Source: Desulfosporosinus sp.
GTDB taxonomy: Bacteria > Bacillota > Desulfitobacteriia > Desulfitobacteriales > Desulfitobacteriaceae
Assembly (NCBI GenBank): GCA_003513495.1
Contig: DOPM01000058.1
Location: 124,001 to 188,000 of the forward strand
DNA: 64,000 bases
Direction of reading: 5' to 3'
This document shows, piece by piece, positions 16,369 to 25,987 of the stretch. Under the pieces are notes generated by a model. The model made no database searches and was not told where the DNA came from. It worked only from the letters and a program-made list of their open reading frames with translations. The translations under genes and the position numbers were made by a program. Position 1 is the first letter of the stretch. Each line of letters starts with the position of its first letter.

Positions 16369-17780
16369 TGACAGAGAAAGTTGAAAGCACAAAAAAAGTA
16401 AAAATCCCTCGTCATGAAATGCCTTGCCAAGAACCTGAGGTAAGAGCACGTAATTTTGAAGAAGTCGCGTTAGGCTACTCAGAAGAAACAGCTATAGAAG
16501 AAGCAAAGCGTTGCTTACAATGTAAAAACCCTAAATGTATTGCCGGATGCCCTGTGTCCGTTCTTATACCGGATTTTATTAAAAAGATTGCCGAAGGTGA
16601 TTTCCAGGAAGCTGGGAATGTACTGAAGATAAAAAATTCCTTGCCAGCGGTTTGTGGTCGAGTCTGCCCGCAAGAAAACCAATGTGAAAGCAAGTGCATC
16701 CTAGGGATCAAAGGAGAGTCTGTGGCAATTGGTCGACTAGAACGCTTTGCAGCTGACTACGGCATGAAAGCTGGTAAATCCGAGTTTGAAAAACCTGAAC
16801 CAAGCGGTAAACGTGTCGCCATCATCGGAGCTGGCCCTGCTGGATTAGCCTGTGCTGGAGACTTAGCAAAAGCAGGACATGCAGTGACTGTTTTTGAAGC
16901 CTTACACGTTGCCGGGGGCGTACTAATGTATGGAATTCCACAATTCCGTTTGCCGAAGGAGATTGTCCAAACAGAAATTGACAACCTCAAGGAAATGGGT
17001 GTTGAAATTCTTACGAATCAAGTTGTTGGTAAAATCACTTCTGTGGACGAACTCCTGGAAAATGGATATGACGCAGCATTTATTGGCACAGGCGCCGGAC
17101 TTCCGTACTTCATGGATATTCCCGGAGAAAACTTAAATGGAGTCTATTCAGCTAATGAGTTTTTAACTCGGACAAATTTGATGAAGGGTTACAAATTCCC
17201 TGATTATGCGACACCAGTAAAAGTAGGCAAAAATGTTGCAGTGCTGGGTGCCGGAAACGTTGCTATGGATTCTGCACGTACTGCCTTACGCTTAGGTGCA
17301 GAAAATGTTTACATCATCTATCGTCGTTCACGTGATGAGATGCCGGCACGTAAAGAAGAGCTTGAACATGCAGAAGAAGAAGGAATCCAATTCCGTCTGC
17401 TAACGAATCCTGTTGCGATCGAAGGGGACGAGCGTGGATGGGTAAAAAGCCTGACCTGCTTGCGTTATGAACTTGGAGAGCCAGACGCTTCTGGACGACG
17501 TTCCCCTATTGCCATTAAAGGATCCGAATTTGAAATTCCTATGGACACGGTAGTCGTAGCAATCGGACAGGGTCCAAATCCTCTCGTAACAACATCAACC
17601 CCTGGCTTGGAGTTAAATAAGCGAGGGAATATTGTCGCAGACCCAGAAACACTGATGACATCAAAACCAGGCGTTTTCGCAGGTGGAGACATCGTAACAG
17701 GTGCTGCAACCGTTATTTTGGCTATGGGCGCTGGCAAAAAGGCTGCCGCTGGTATAGATAATTATCTCAAAGGAAAGTAA
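16368..17780 (+). CDS. nfnB: NfnB / GltD-like NADPH flavoprotein subunit
   Basis: A 470-residue glutamate-synthase-small-subunit-like protein. The N-terminal cysteines CLQCKNPKCIAGCPV and VCGRVCPQENQCESKC would bind two 4Fe-4S clusters. Then come an FAD site (IIGAGPAGLACAG) and an NADP site (VLGAGNVAMDSARTALRLG). No GltB large subunit is present; with NfnA next to it, the electron-bifurcating Nfn complex is the best reading. It supplies NADPH for biosynthesis or folate-linked steps; folD and fchA follow. Confidence 0.88.
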   Translation: MTEKVESTKKVKIPRHEMPCQEPEVRARNFEEVALGYSEETAIEEAKRCLQCKNPKCIAGCPVSVLIPDFIKKIAEGDFQEAGNVLKIKNSLPAVCGRVCPQENQCESKCILGIKGESVAIGRLERFAADYGMKAGKSEFEKPEPSGKRVAIIGAGPAGLACAGDLAKAGHAVTVFEALHVAGGVLMYGIPQFRLPKEIVQTEIDNLKEMGVEILTNQVVGKITSVDELLENGYDAAFIGTGAGLPYFMDIPGENLNGVYSANEFLTRTNLMKGYKFPDYATPVKVGKNVAVLGAGNVAMDSARTALRLGAENVYIIYRRSRDEMPARKEELEHAEEEGIQFRLLTNPVAIEGDERGWVKSLTCLRYELGEPDASGRRSPIAIKGSEFEIPMDTVVVAIGQGPNPLVTTSTPGLELNKRGNIVADPETLMTSKPGVFAGGDIVTGAATVILAMGAGKKAAAGIDNYLKGK

Positions 17781-17884
17781 GCTCGCTCTAGCAAAGGCTC
17801 ATTTCAGTGAAATCCGGGCTCTCACTAATAACGTGGGGGTCCTGGAAGTACAAAAATCATAATATTTCGAAAGGGGTGTGTATT

Positions 17885-18736
17885 TTGGCACAATTACTAG
17901 ATGGTAAAGCAGTATCTAAAATCCTTAAGGAAGAAATACGCGAGGAGATTGCACAGTGGAAAGAAAAGGGAGTGCAACCTAAACTTGCAGTGATTTTAGT
18001 GGGGGATGACCCCGCATCCGTCGTGTATGCACGGTCTAAACAAAAGGTATGTGAGGGCATAGGTATGGCTTTTGAGCTTTTTGAAATGCCCGGTTCTACG
18101 CCCGAAGCAGACATTTTAGCAAAGATTGAAAGTCTCAATAATGATCAAAGTATTCATGGTATTATGATTGAACTCCCACTTCCTAAAGGAATTCAGAAGG
18201 AAAAGGTAATGGCAGCAGTTCGCCCAGACAAGGACGTCGATGGAGTTCACCCAATTAATCGTGGATATATTCTCAGCGGTGAGGACGGACTATTTCCAGC
18301 TACCCCTCAAAGCTGTATTGAGTTACTTCTGCGTTCAGGTGTTGAAATTGCCGGGAAACATGTGGTTATCGTCGGCCGTGGAGAAACCGTTGGCAAACCA
18401 TTAGTTTTCCTAATTCTCAAGCACAATGCGACTGTAACGATTTGTCACTCAAGAACTCCGGACTTAGGTGCCCACACACGTCAGGCAGATATTTTAATTG
18501 CTGCTGTGGGCCGCGCAAAACTGATTAAGAAGGATATGGTTAAAGCAGGAGCGATTGTTGTCGATGCTGGGATTAATGAAATTCCTGGAGGAATTTGCGG
18601 GGATGTTGATTTTGAAGCGGTTCAAGAAGTGGCCGATCGGATTTCTCCAGTTCCTGGTGGCGTGGGTTCCTTAACCACAGCCCTAATTATGCGTAATGTT
18701 CTAAAGGGAATCGTTCTGCAAGGAGGGGCTCGCTAA
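17885..18736 (+). CDS. folD: Bifunctional methylene-THF dehydrogenase/methenyl-THF cyclohydrolase
   Basis: A 283-residue FolD. YARSKQKVCEGIG contains the catalytic Tyr/Lys, VDGVHPINRG and PVPGGVGSLTTALIMRN are family signatures. It interconverts methylene-, methenyl- and formyl-THF with NAD(P). TTG 17885 is chosen: AAAGGGGTG precedes it and the length matches the family; the frame is open to 17807 but without a ribosome site. The stop overlaps the fchA ATG. Confidence 0.95.
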   Translation: MAQLLDGKAVSKILKEEIREEIAQWKEKGVQPKLAVILVGDDPASVVYARSKQKVCEGIGMAFELFEMPGSTPEADILAKIESLNNDQSIHGIMIELPLPKGIQKEKVMAAVRPDKDVDGVHPINRGYILSGEDGLFPATPQSCIELLLRSGVEIAGKHVVIVGRGETVGKPLVFLILKHNATVTICHSRTPDLGAHTRQADILIAAVGRAKLIKKDMVKAGAIVVDAGINEIPGGICGDVDFEAVQEVADRISPVPGGVGSLTTALIMRNVLKGIVLQGGAR

Positions 18737-19371
18737 TGGATATGAATAAAATTTGGGAGTGGAGCACGGAAGAGTTTTTAACCGTGTCTGCAAGTTCCTC
18801 ACCAACACCTGGGGGCGGAAGTGTTTCTGCCTATGTCGGAGCACTTGCTGCCTCAATGACTTGTATGGTAGCTAACCTCACCATCGGTAAGGAAAAGTAT
18901 AAAGAGGTAGAACCTGAAGCGAAAGAGATCTTGGCTGAGGCAGAAACAGTCTTAAACAACCTAAAGACTGGATTGAGTCAAGATATCGCTGAATTCTCCA
19001 ATTTCATGGATGTCTTAAAATTACCAAAAGGCACTGACGAAGAAAAAGCTGCACGTGCTGCAAAAATGCAAGAAGTCTTGGTATCCGCTACAGATACTCC
19101 GCTGGGAATTTCCCAAAATTGTTTTAGAGTTCTGCAATTAGCTCAGAAACTTGCGCCGATCGGAAACAAAGGGGCCATCAGCGATGTCGGGGTTTCCGCT
19201 TATTTAGCGGAGAGTGCTCTCAAATCGGCTATGTTGAGCGTTGATATCAACCTTCCAGGGATCAAAGACGAGGCGTATCAAGAGCGAGTTAAGGCTGAAC
19301 GAGCCAGACTCTTCGAACAGGCTGCCATCATTTGTGCTGAAACAGTGGCTGTCGTTCAAAGTAGAATGTAA
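18736..19371 (+). CDS. fchA: Methenyl-THF cyclohydrolase / cyclodeaminase family (FchA)
   Basis: A 211-residue cyclodeaminase-fold protein. SSPTPGGGSVSAYVGALAAS and MVANLTIGKEKY are the family signature. In acetogens and purine fermenters FchA hydrolyses methenyl-THF to formyl-THF; related proteins act on formimino-THF. It overlaps folD by one base and must be co-translated, so a one-carbon (Wood-Ljungdahl methyl branch) role is likely even though FolD often has the same activity. Confidence 0.88.
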   Translation: MDMNKIWEWSTEEFLTVSASSSPTPGGGSVSAYVGALAASMTCMVANLTIGKEKYKEVEPEAKEILAEAETVLNNLKTGLSQDIAEFSNFMDVLKLPKGTDEEKAARAAKMQEVLVSATDTPLGISQNCFRVLQLAQKLAPIGNKGAISDVGVSAYLAESALKSAMLSVDINLPGIKDEAYQERVKAERARLFEQAAIICAETVAVVQSRM

Positions 19372-19420
19372 TTATCTAGAATGTCTAAAGAGGTGAGGAT
19401 ATAATTCCTTGCCTCTTTAT

Positions 19421-19484
19421 GGTGTGACAGGGGGACGGTCTTTTTTGACACGCGTGTCAAAAAGGACCGTCCCCCTGTCACACC
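19421..19484. repeat. 64-bp REP-like perfect palindrome
   Basis: Arms of 32 nt (19421-19452 and 19453-19484) are inverted copies with a single mismatch. Modules include GGTGTGACAGGGGGACGGTC and GACACGCGTGTC. Such GACAGGGGGACGGT palindromes recur in many bacterial genomes and are often linked to REP/RAYT transposases; none is seen here. It could also terminate transcription of fchA. Confidence 0.85.
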
Positions 19485-19542
19485 TGCGAAAATATTTCCT
19501 CCTCACTTTTCTTTATGTTATGATAGGCTTGAGGTGAAGGTT

Positions 19543-20745
19543 GTGCCGAAAATATGGACAGTTTCTGAGTTAGTGGGCCGAATCGGACAAGTCCTGCAGG
19601 AACGAACAGAGCTGCAAAACTGTTGGATCAGTGGTGAACTTTCGAATTTTAAAAATCATCGAGCTTCAGGACACTGGTATTTCACCCTTAAGGATGAGTC
19701 TTCCAGCCTTAAAGGGGTTATGTTTAAAAGTCGGTCAGAACGAGTACGCTTCATCCCGTCGGATGGTTTAAAAGTTTTGATACGTGGAAATATTCGTATG
19801 TATGAGCGGGATGGAACGATTCAGCTATACGGCGAAGAGATGGAACCCAGTGGTCTAGGTCAACTTTATTTGGCCTTTGAACAGCTGAAGAAGAAACTTG
19901 CGGAGGAAGGCTTATTCGATCCGACAAGAAAAAAGAGTATACCAAAATTACCACGGAGAATTGGAATTGTAACCAGCCCAACGGGTGCAGCGATCAGAGA
20001 TATTCTTAATATCATCGAACGACGGCATCCGGGAATGTCGTGGATCTTGGCACCTGCAGCAGTCCAAGGAGAAGCAGCGCCCCGTGAAGTAGCTCAAGCT
20101 ATATCTCGACTTAATCGCCATGGGAATGTGGATGTCATCATTGTTGGTCGTGGTGGAGGTTCTTTGGAAGAACTGTGGGCCTTTAATACGGATATCGTCG
20201 CTCGTGCTATTGCGGCATCCGTTATACCGATTATATCAGCTGTGGGTCATGAAACAGATGTGACCATCTCAGACTATGTGGCAGATTTACGAGCACCGAC
20301 CCCTTCAGCTGCCGCTGAATTGGCGGTACCGATACTACTAGATCTACAATACCATGTAACTCAACTAAGTGTTCAGCTTCAGAGTGCCATGACAGAACTC
20401 ATCCAACGGAAACGCCTGTATCTTGAAGGAATCGCCAACAAAGGACCGCTCAAAGACCCTTTCTGGCGGATTGATCAGAATCGACAACGCCTTGATTCCC
20501 TGCAAATGCGCCTTCAAGAGGGTATGACTAGATTTGTAATCGATAAAAATGGTATACTAAATCTATTGGCTGCTAAGCTCGATTTGTTGAGCCCATTGGC
20601 CATTTTAGGAAGAGGATATTCGCTGACCTACAACGCAGAAGGACAGCTTATACGCTCTGCAAGCCAATCAGAGCGTGGTGATCAAGTCCGGATTCGTTTA
20701 GGAGAAGGAAGTTTACACTGCCAAGTGTTGGAGAAGGAGATTTGA
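19543..20745 (+). CDS. xseA: Exodeoxyribonuclease VII large subunit
   Basis: About 400 residues. N-terminal OB-fold (WTVSELVGRIGQVL, NCWISGELSNFK, GHWYFTLKD), then the catalytic region (RIGIVTSPTGAAIRDI, GRGGGSLEELWAFN, SAVGHETDVTISDYVAD) and coiled-coil C-terminus. With XseB it degrades single-stranded DNA from both ends. GTG 19543 follows GAGGTG with 6-nt spacing; GTG 19534 is the other in-frame choice. Confidence 0.95.
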   Translation: MPKIWTVSELVGRIGQVLQERTELQNCWISGELSNFKNHRASGHWYFTLKDESSSLKGVMFKSRSERVRFIPSDGLKVLIRGNIRMYERDGTIQLYGEEMEPSGLGQLYLAFEQLKKKLAEEGLFDPTRKKSIPKLPRRIGIVTSPTGAAIRDILNIIERRHPGMSWILAPAAVQGEAAPREVAQAISRLNRHGNVDVIIVGRGGGSLEELWAFNTDIVARAIAASVIPIISAVGHETDVTISDYVADLRAPTPSAAAELAVPILLDLQYHVTQLSVQLQSAMTELIQRKRLYLEGIANKGPLKDPFWRIDQNRQRLDSLQMRLQEGMTRFVIDKNGILNLLAAKLDLLSPLAILGRGYSLTYNAEGQLIRSASQSERGDQVRIRLGEGSLHCQVLEKEI

Positions 20746-20748
20746 TCT

Positions 20749-21051
20749 ATGAGTACAGATCGATGGACTGAGAACCTTTTTGACCTAGAGCAAGATAAAA
20801 TAAATGACAACACTACGGAAGCACCGAAATCCCTGGAGACGGGGCTTCAAGATTTGGAAACCATCGTCAAAGCACTTGAGCAAAAAGATCTTCCCTTAGA
20901 CAAAGCCTTAAACCTATTTAAGGAAGGGGTCGGTCTTGTTCAGTATTGTTCTAAGGTTTTGGATCAAGCTGAAAAACAAATGGAAATTTTGCTTGAAGCT
21001 CCGGATGGACAGTTGCAAATCAAGCCTGCTAGTTTTAATGTGGAAGGGTGA
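20749..21051 (+). CDS. xseB: Exodeoxyribonuclease VII small subunit
   Basis: 100 residues, slightly longer than usual because of a polar N-terminal extension. The XseB core is LETGLQDLETIVKALEQKDL through LNLFKEGVGLVQYCSKVL. It lies 3 nt after xseA and is probably coupled. GAAGGAGAT precedes the ATG. Confidence 0.93.
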   Translation: MSTDRWTENLFDLEQDKINDNTTEAPKSLETGLQDLETIVKALEQKDLPLDKALNLFKEGVGLVQYCSKVLDQAEKQMEILLEAPDGQLQIKPASFNVEG

Positions 21052-21060
21052 ACGTAAATC

Positions 21061-21927
21061 GTGTTTAAGGAAACCTTTCAACGCTATCTTACGATGATTG
21101 ACGAAACTCTTACCCAATTACCTTGGGATAAGAATAGTCTGTATGAGAGTATGCATTATTCCCTCATTGGAGGAGGGAAACGAATTAGACCAGTGTTAGC
21201 TTTAGCCTCAGCAGAAGCAGTGGGTGGAAATCCGAGAAACATTCTACGTGCTGCGGTGGCTCTAGAACTTATTCATACATATTCCTTAATACATGATGAT
21301 TTACCAGCGATGGATAATGACGACTATAGACGGGGAAGATTATCCAATCATAAGGTTTTCGGGGAAGCCCAGGCAATCTTAGCTGGAGATGCTCTGTTGA
21401 CCTATGCCTTTGAATTGCTCGCTGATTCAGAGCTCGGACAGCCTGAGCGACAGCTGCGCATTATACGTGAGGTGGCTGTAGCTGCTGGAAAAGACGGGAT
21501 GGTTGGAGGTCAGGTTGCTGATGTAGCAGCAGAGGGAAAAAGCCTTACTCTAAACGAAATAGAAGAGATTCATAAAGCTAAAACAGGGGCCTTATTGACA
21601 GTTTCAGCTCGCTTGGGGGGAATCTTAGCAGGGGGCACAGAGGAACAGATTGGAGCTTTGACTGAATATGCCCAAGCCTTAGGTTTGGCCTTCCAGATTA
21701 AAGATGATATTTTAGATATCGTCGGGGATAGTGAAACTCTCGGAAAACCTACTGGAAGCGACCTTCGACAAGGTAAGTCCACTTACGTCTCTTTACTAGG
21801 ATTGGAGGGCGCAGGCCAACAATTGCATGCCCAAACTCTGAAAGCACTATCTGCCTTGAAGCCATTTGCGGAACGGGCAATCTTTCTTAATGAGCTGGCA
21901 CACTATATTGAAGAACGTAAACATTAA
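21061..21927 (+). CDS. ispA: Farnesyl/geranylgeranyl diphosphate synthase
   Basis: A 288-residue trans-prenyl diphosphate synthase. The first Asp-rich motif is HDDLPAMDNDD and the second KDDILDI; GGGKRIRP binds the homoallylic diphosphate. It makes C15 (or C20) diphosphate for quinone and undecaprenol synthesis. GTG start. Chain length cannot be fixed from sequence alone. It stands close to dxs, the entry enzyme of the same MEP isoprenoid pathway. Confidence 0.93.
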   Translation: MFKETFQRYLTMIDETLTQLPWDKNSLYESMHYSLIGGGKRIRPVLALASAEAVGGNPRNILRAAVALELIHTYSLIHDDLPAMDNDDYRRGRLSNHKVFGEAQAILAGDALLTYAFELLADSELGQPERQLRIIREVAVAAGKDGMVGGQVADVAAEGKSLTLNEIEEIHKAKTGALLTVSARLGGILAGGTEEQIGALTEYAQALGLAFQIKDDILDIVGDSETLGKPTGSDLRQGKSTYVSLLGLEGAGQQLHAQTLKALSALKPFAERAIFLNELAHYIEERKH

Positions 21928-21941
21928 ATGAGGTCGTTATT

Positions 21942-22382
21942 ATGACAATAGTCCCAGGGATTTTCAATAATGCAATCCTGATCTCGGCAGTGACTGCTTG
22001 GTTCATAGCTCAGTTACTAAAGGCTGTCATCAATATAATTTTATCAAAAAACTTAAGCTTTAGTATGATTGTTAGCTCAGGTGGTTTTCCCAGTTCCCAT
22101 TCTGCCACGGTTAGTGCTTTAGCCTTAGGAATTGGGAAATACTATGGATGGGATTCGCCAATCTTTGCAGTCGCAGCTGTTTTTGGGATGATTGTCCTGT
22201 ACGATGCTGCCGGGGTACGGCGGGCTGCCGGGAAGCAAGCAGAGGTTCTTAATCGGTTAGTTGAGCGATTATACCATGGCCCTGATCTTACTCAAGAACA
22301 ATTGAAAGAGCTCATTGGACATACCCCTTTAGAGGTCTTTGGGGGTGTGATGGTTGGAATTATTGTGGGACTGCTAATTTAG
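21942..22382 (+). CDS. Divergent PAP2 (DUF212/YuiD-like) membrane protein
   Basis: A 146-residue membrane protein with about four helices and the motif SSGGFPSSHSATVSALALGIG, plus VLYDAAGVRRAAGKQAEVLN. These match the DUF212 divergent PAP2 family. Between ispA and dxs it may act on a prenyl phosphate, but no member function is sure. GAGGTCG precedes the ATG. Confidence 0.87.
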   Translation: MTIVPGIFNNAILISAVTAWFIAQLLKAVINIILSKNLSFSMIVSSGGFPSSHSATVSALALGIGKYYGWDSPIFAVAAVFGMIVLYDAAGVRRAAGKQAEVLNRLVERLYHGPDLTQEQLKELIGHTPLEVFGGVMVGIIVGLLI

Positions 22383-22433
22383 ATAAACAGTCCTGTGAAA
22401 AATAAATGACCTAATTACGAGGGGGCATAAAGG

Positions 22434-24320
22434 ATGGGACTACTCGAAAAGATTCACGAACCGAGGGACTTGCGCGCGCTAGATCTACCTGAACTTAAAA
22501 CCTTGGCACAGGAGATTCGGCAGGAAATGATTGAAGTGGTCTCCAAAAATGGAGGGCATTTAGCGCCTAATTTAGGAGTCGTGGAACTTACCTTGGCGTT
22601 ACACCGAATATTTGATAGCCCTCACGACAAGATCGTCTGGGATGTCGGTCATCAGACCTATGTGCATAAGCTTTTAACCGGACGATTGAAACAGTTTAAA
22701 ACCATTCGCCAATATAAGGGGTTGTCTGGCTTTCCCAAACGGGGAGAGAGCGCTCATGACAGTTTTGAAACAGGTCATTCCAGTACTTCGATTTCAGCAG
22801 CGGTGGGCTTTGCTATGGCACGAGATGTCCTTAAAGAAAACCACCATGTTGTGGCCGTCATTGGAGATGGAGCGATGACCGGCGGAATGGCCTATGAAGC
22901 CTTAAACCATGCGGGTCATAGCGAAACAAAAGTTATCGTAATTTTAAACGACAATGAAATGTCCATTTCCCCCAATGTGGGAGCCATGTCGACATATCTA
23001 AATAGACTCAGAACAGATCCAATGTACGACAAACGCAAAGAGGATCTGGAGTACTTATTAAAACGAATACCTGGAATTGGCAACCAAGTGGCAAAATTAG
23101 CGGCCAAAGCCAAGGACAGCTTAAAATACTTGCTGGTGCCGGGACTTCTTTTTGAAGAATTAGGCTTCACCTATTTGGGACCCATCGATGGACATGATCA
23201 AGCCTTAGTCGAACAAGTATTAGACCAGGCCAAAAACAAAAAATGCCCTGTCCTTGTTCATGTCGTGACCTGCAAAGGAAAAGGGTACAAACCTGCGGAG
23301 GAAAATCCAGATGTTTTTCATGGGATAGGTCCCTTTGACCCCGTTACCGGAAAAGTGGCAAAGAAATCATCCCCGCCAACTTATACGGCAGTTTTTGGGG
23401 AGACCCTCTGCAAGCTTGCCCAGGATGACCCAAAGATCGTAGCTATCACTGCAGCGATGCCCAGCGGGACAGGTCTTAATAAATTTGCAGATCAATTCCC
23501 AGACCGCTTTTTTGATGTTGGAATTGCTGAGCAACATGCTGTAACATTTGCTGCGGGATTAGCCTTCGGGGGATTAAAACCTGTTGTCCCGATCTATTCT
23601 ACCTTTTATCAGAGAGCTTATGATCAAGTTTTGCATGATGTTTGTTTACAGCAAGCCAATGTTGTTTTAGCCATCGACCGTGCAGGAGTGGTCGGGGATG
23701 ATGGACCAACTCATCATGGGGTATTTGATATTTCCTTCTTTAGAATAATTCCTAACTTGGTTCTTATGGCTCCTAAAGACGAAAACGAGTTGCGCCATAT
23801 GCTTTATACGGCGTTAAAACATAATGGACCTATAGCCTTGCGTTATCCGAGATCCGCAGGTCAGGGTTTAACATCAGAGGAGACATTAACTGAAATCCCT
23901 ATCGGCAAATCAGAAGTCCTGCGAGATGGTCGGGATGTCACCTTGATTGGAATCGGCCCTATGGTACGCACTTGCCTTCTTGCGGCTCAAGAATTGCGTC
24001 ATCTAGGAATTGATGCAGCGGTCATCAACTTACGATATATTTCTCCCCTGGACCGTAACACATTGTCACACTATGCTAAGCTCACAACAAAGATAATCAC
24101 AATAGAAGACCATTCTCTAAAAGGAGGTATGGGAAGCGCAATTTTAGAGTTCCTTGAGGAAGAAGGAATCAATGGGGTGGCTGTTGAACGTTTGGGATAT
24201 CCAGGTTTTGTGGATCAAGGACCTATTCCCCAACTCTTAACGACCCATGGATTATCAGTTAAAGGAATAGTGCAGGCAGCTGAACGATTAAGATTGTTTC
24301 CCCGTGCCGCGCAATCCTAG
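22434..24320 (+). CDS. dxs: 1-deoxy-D-xylulose-5-phosphate synthase
   Basis: A 628-residue thiamine-diphosphate enzyme that condenses pyruvate and glyceraldehyde-3-phosphate, the first step of the MEP pathway. Signatures: NGGHLAPNLGVVELTLALH, GDGAMTGGMAYEALNHAG (TPP/Mg), VVGDDGPTHHGVFDIS and LRYPRSAGQG. Full length. GAGGGGGC precedes the ATG. It is in an isoprenoid stretch with ispA. Confidence 0.97.
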   Translation: MGLLEKIHEPRDLRALDLPELKTLAQEIRQEMIEVVSKNGGHLAPNLGVVELTLALHRIFDSPHDKIVWDVGHQTYVHKLLTGRLKQFKTIRQYKGLSGFPKRGESAHDSFETGHSSTSISAAVGFAMARDVLKENHHVVAVIGDGAMTGGMAYEALNHAGHSETKVIVILNDNEMSISPNVGAMSTYLNRLRTDPMYDKRKEDLEYLLKRIPGIGNQVAKLAAKAKDSLKYLLVPGLLFEELGFTYLGPIDGHDQALVEQVLDQAKNKKCPVLVHVVTCKGKGYKPAEENPDVFHGIGPFDPVTGKVAKKSSPPTYTAVFGETLCKLAQDDPKIVAITAAMPSGTGLNKFADQFPDRFFDVGIAEQHAVTFAAGLAFGGLKPVVPIYSTFYQRAYDQVLHDVCLQQANVVLAIDRAGVVGDDGPTHHGVFDISFFRIIPNLVLMAPKDENELRHMLYTALKHNGPIALRYPRSAGQGLTSEETLTEIPIGKSEVLRDGRDVTLIGIGPMVRTCLLAAQELRHLGIDAAVINLRYISPLDRNTLSHYAKLTTKIITIEDHSLKGGMGSAILEFLEEEGINGVAVERLGYPGFVDQGPIPQLLTTHGLSVKGIVQAAERLRLFPRAAQS

Positions 24321-24355
24321 GATGGTTTTGCTCATGGACAAAAGGATGGGATACA

Positions 24356-25165
24356 ATGGCTAAAGGGAAAGAACGAATTGATGTTTTAATCGTTAAGAAT
24401 GGATTGGCCGCCAGTCGGGAAAAAGCTAAAGCAATGGTGATGTCAGGGATTGTGTTTGTCGGTGGGCAACGAGTGGATAAACCAGGAGTAGAATTACCGC
24501 TAGAGACATTGATTGAATTAAAAGGAGACATTCTACCCTTTGTTTCCCGCGGCGGGTTAAAGTTAGCTAAAGCCTTAGAAGCCTTTCCAATTTCGTTTAA
24601 GGATCAAGTTGTCGTCGATATAGGTGCTTCAACCGGCGGCTTTACAGATTGTGCGTTGCAAAATGGAGCAAAACGGGTTTATGCCGTTGATGTAGGGTAT
24701 GGGCAGTTAGATTGGAAACTTCGGACAGATCCGCGGGTCATTTCCATGGAACGAGTTAATGCCCGTTATCTTACCAAAGATACTCTGCCAGAGCAGGTAG
24801 ATTGGGTGGTATCAGACGTAGCATTTATTTCAATTACCAAGATTTTTTCGGCCATGATTGCCATTCTTAAAGAGGAAGGACAAGTATTATCTCTGATCAA
24901 GCCCCAATTTGAGGCTGGGCGAGAGCATGTTGGTAAAAAAGGAGTCGTTAAAGATAGTAACATACATAAACAGGTTCTGGAAACTGTCCTTGGTCAAGCA
25001 GAAGGTATAGGATTTAAAGTCTTAGGTTTAGACTATTCACCGATTCGTGGCCCAGAAGGAAATATTGAATATTTAGCCTGGTTAGGGTTACAATCTATAT
25101 CGGGAATAGATTGGCATTCAGAGCTGGAACACATCGTTCACAATGCTCAGAAAGAGACGGAATAA
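24356..25165 (+). CDS. tlyA: TlyA-family rRNA 2'-O-methyltransferase (YqxC-like)
   Basis: A 269-residue protein with an N-terminal S4 RNA-binding domain (RIDVLIVKNGLAASREKAKA). The RrmJ/FtsJ SAM-dependent methyltransferase domain follows (VVDIGASTGGFTDCALQNG, AVDVGYGQLDWKLR, VSDVAFISITKI). Mycobacterial TlyA 2'-O-methylates rRNA; the older name hemolysin A is misleading. It is in the conserved dxs-tlyA-nadK-argR-recN order. Confidence 0.92.
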   Translation: MAKGKERIDVLIVKNGLAASREKAKAMVMSGIVFVGGQRVDKPGVELPLETLIELKGDILPFVSRGGLKLAKALEAFPISFKDQVVVDIGASTGGFTDCALQNGAKRVYAVDVGYGQLDWKLRTDPRVISMERVNARYLTKDTLPEQVDWVVSDVAFISITKIFSAMIAILKEEGQVLSLIKPQFEAGREHVGKKGVVKDSNIHKQVLETVLGQAEGIGFKVLGLDYSPIRGPEGNIEYLAWLGLQSISGIDWHSELEHIVHNAQKETE

Positions 25166-25168
25166 GGA

Positions 25169-25987
25169 ATGGAAAGAATCGTTGGTTTATGGCGTAATAT
25201 GACTAAACCGGAAGCCTTGGCCTTGGCTCCCCAGATAGAGGATTGGTTTCAAGCTCGTGGTTGGACCGTTTTAACTGAATGGGAAGACATCACCCGGTCC
25301 AAGCCTGACTTTCTAATATCCTTAGGAGGAGATGGTACTCTTCTTCAGGCAGCTCGAGAAGCTTCCTCCTATAAAATCCCAGTATTAGGGGTTAATTTTG
25401 GACGTTTAGGGTTCCTATGTGAAATAGAACGGGAAGAAGTCTTTAGAGCCTTAGAGCAGATTCTGCGCGAAGATTTTGAGATTCAAGAACGTTTAATGTT
25501 AAGTGCGGTTATAAAGCAGGACGGTCAGGACAATATTTCTCAATTGGTCTTAAATGATGTTGTTTTTTCCAGAGAAGGCAGAGAAGGATTAATTACCCTT
25601 CAGGCGAACCTTTCTGGAGAACCCACGGTTAGTTATCCGGCAGATGGTTTGATTGTGTCCACTCCGACAGGTTCTACAGCTTATTCCCTTTCTGCTGGTG
25701 GGCCGATCATTAGTCCTAATGTCCAAGCGATTTTACTAACTCCTTTAGCAGCACACTCTTTGTCTGCGCGTCCCATGCTTGTCTCAGATGAGGAAGAAAT
25801 TCAAATTCTATTAGCAAACGGGGAAAAATGCATGGTAACTTTCGATGGACGTCAAAGTATCGTGCTTCATGCTGGACAGACCGTAATTATTAAAACTGCT
25901 CCCATCAAAGCATTGCTAATACGTTTAGGTGCTCGTAGTTTTCCCCAGGTGGTGCGAGAAAAGTTAAGAGATCGTTGGCACGAATAA
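25169..25987 (+). CDS. nadK: NAD kinase
   Basis: A 272-residue ATP/polyphosphate-NAD kinase making NADP. Motifs: SLGGDGTLLQAAREA (GGDG nucleotide site), LNDVVFSR and TPTGSTAYSLSAGGPI. Starts 4 nt after tlyA. Confidence 0.95.
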   Translation: MERIVGLWRNMTKPEALALAPQIEDWFQARGWTVLTEWEDITRSKPDFLISLGGDGTLLQAAREASSYKIPVLGVNFGRLGFLCEIEREEVFRALEQILREDFEIQERLMLSAVIKQDGQDNISQLVLNDVVFSREGREGLITLQANLSGEPTVSYPADGLIVSTPTGSTAYSLSAGGPIISPNVQAILLTPLAAHSLSARPMLVSDEEEIQILLANGEKCMVTFDGRQSIVLHAGQTVIIKTAPIKALLIRLGARSFPQVVREKLRDRWHE

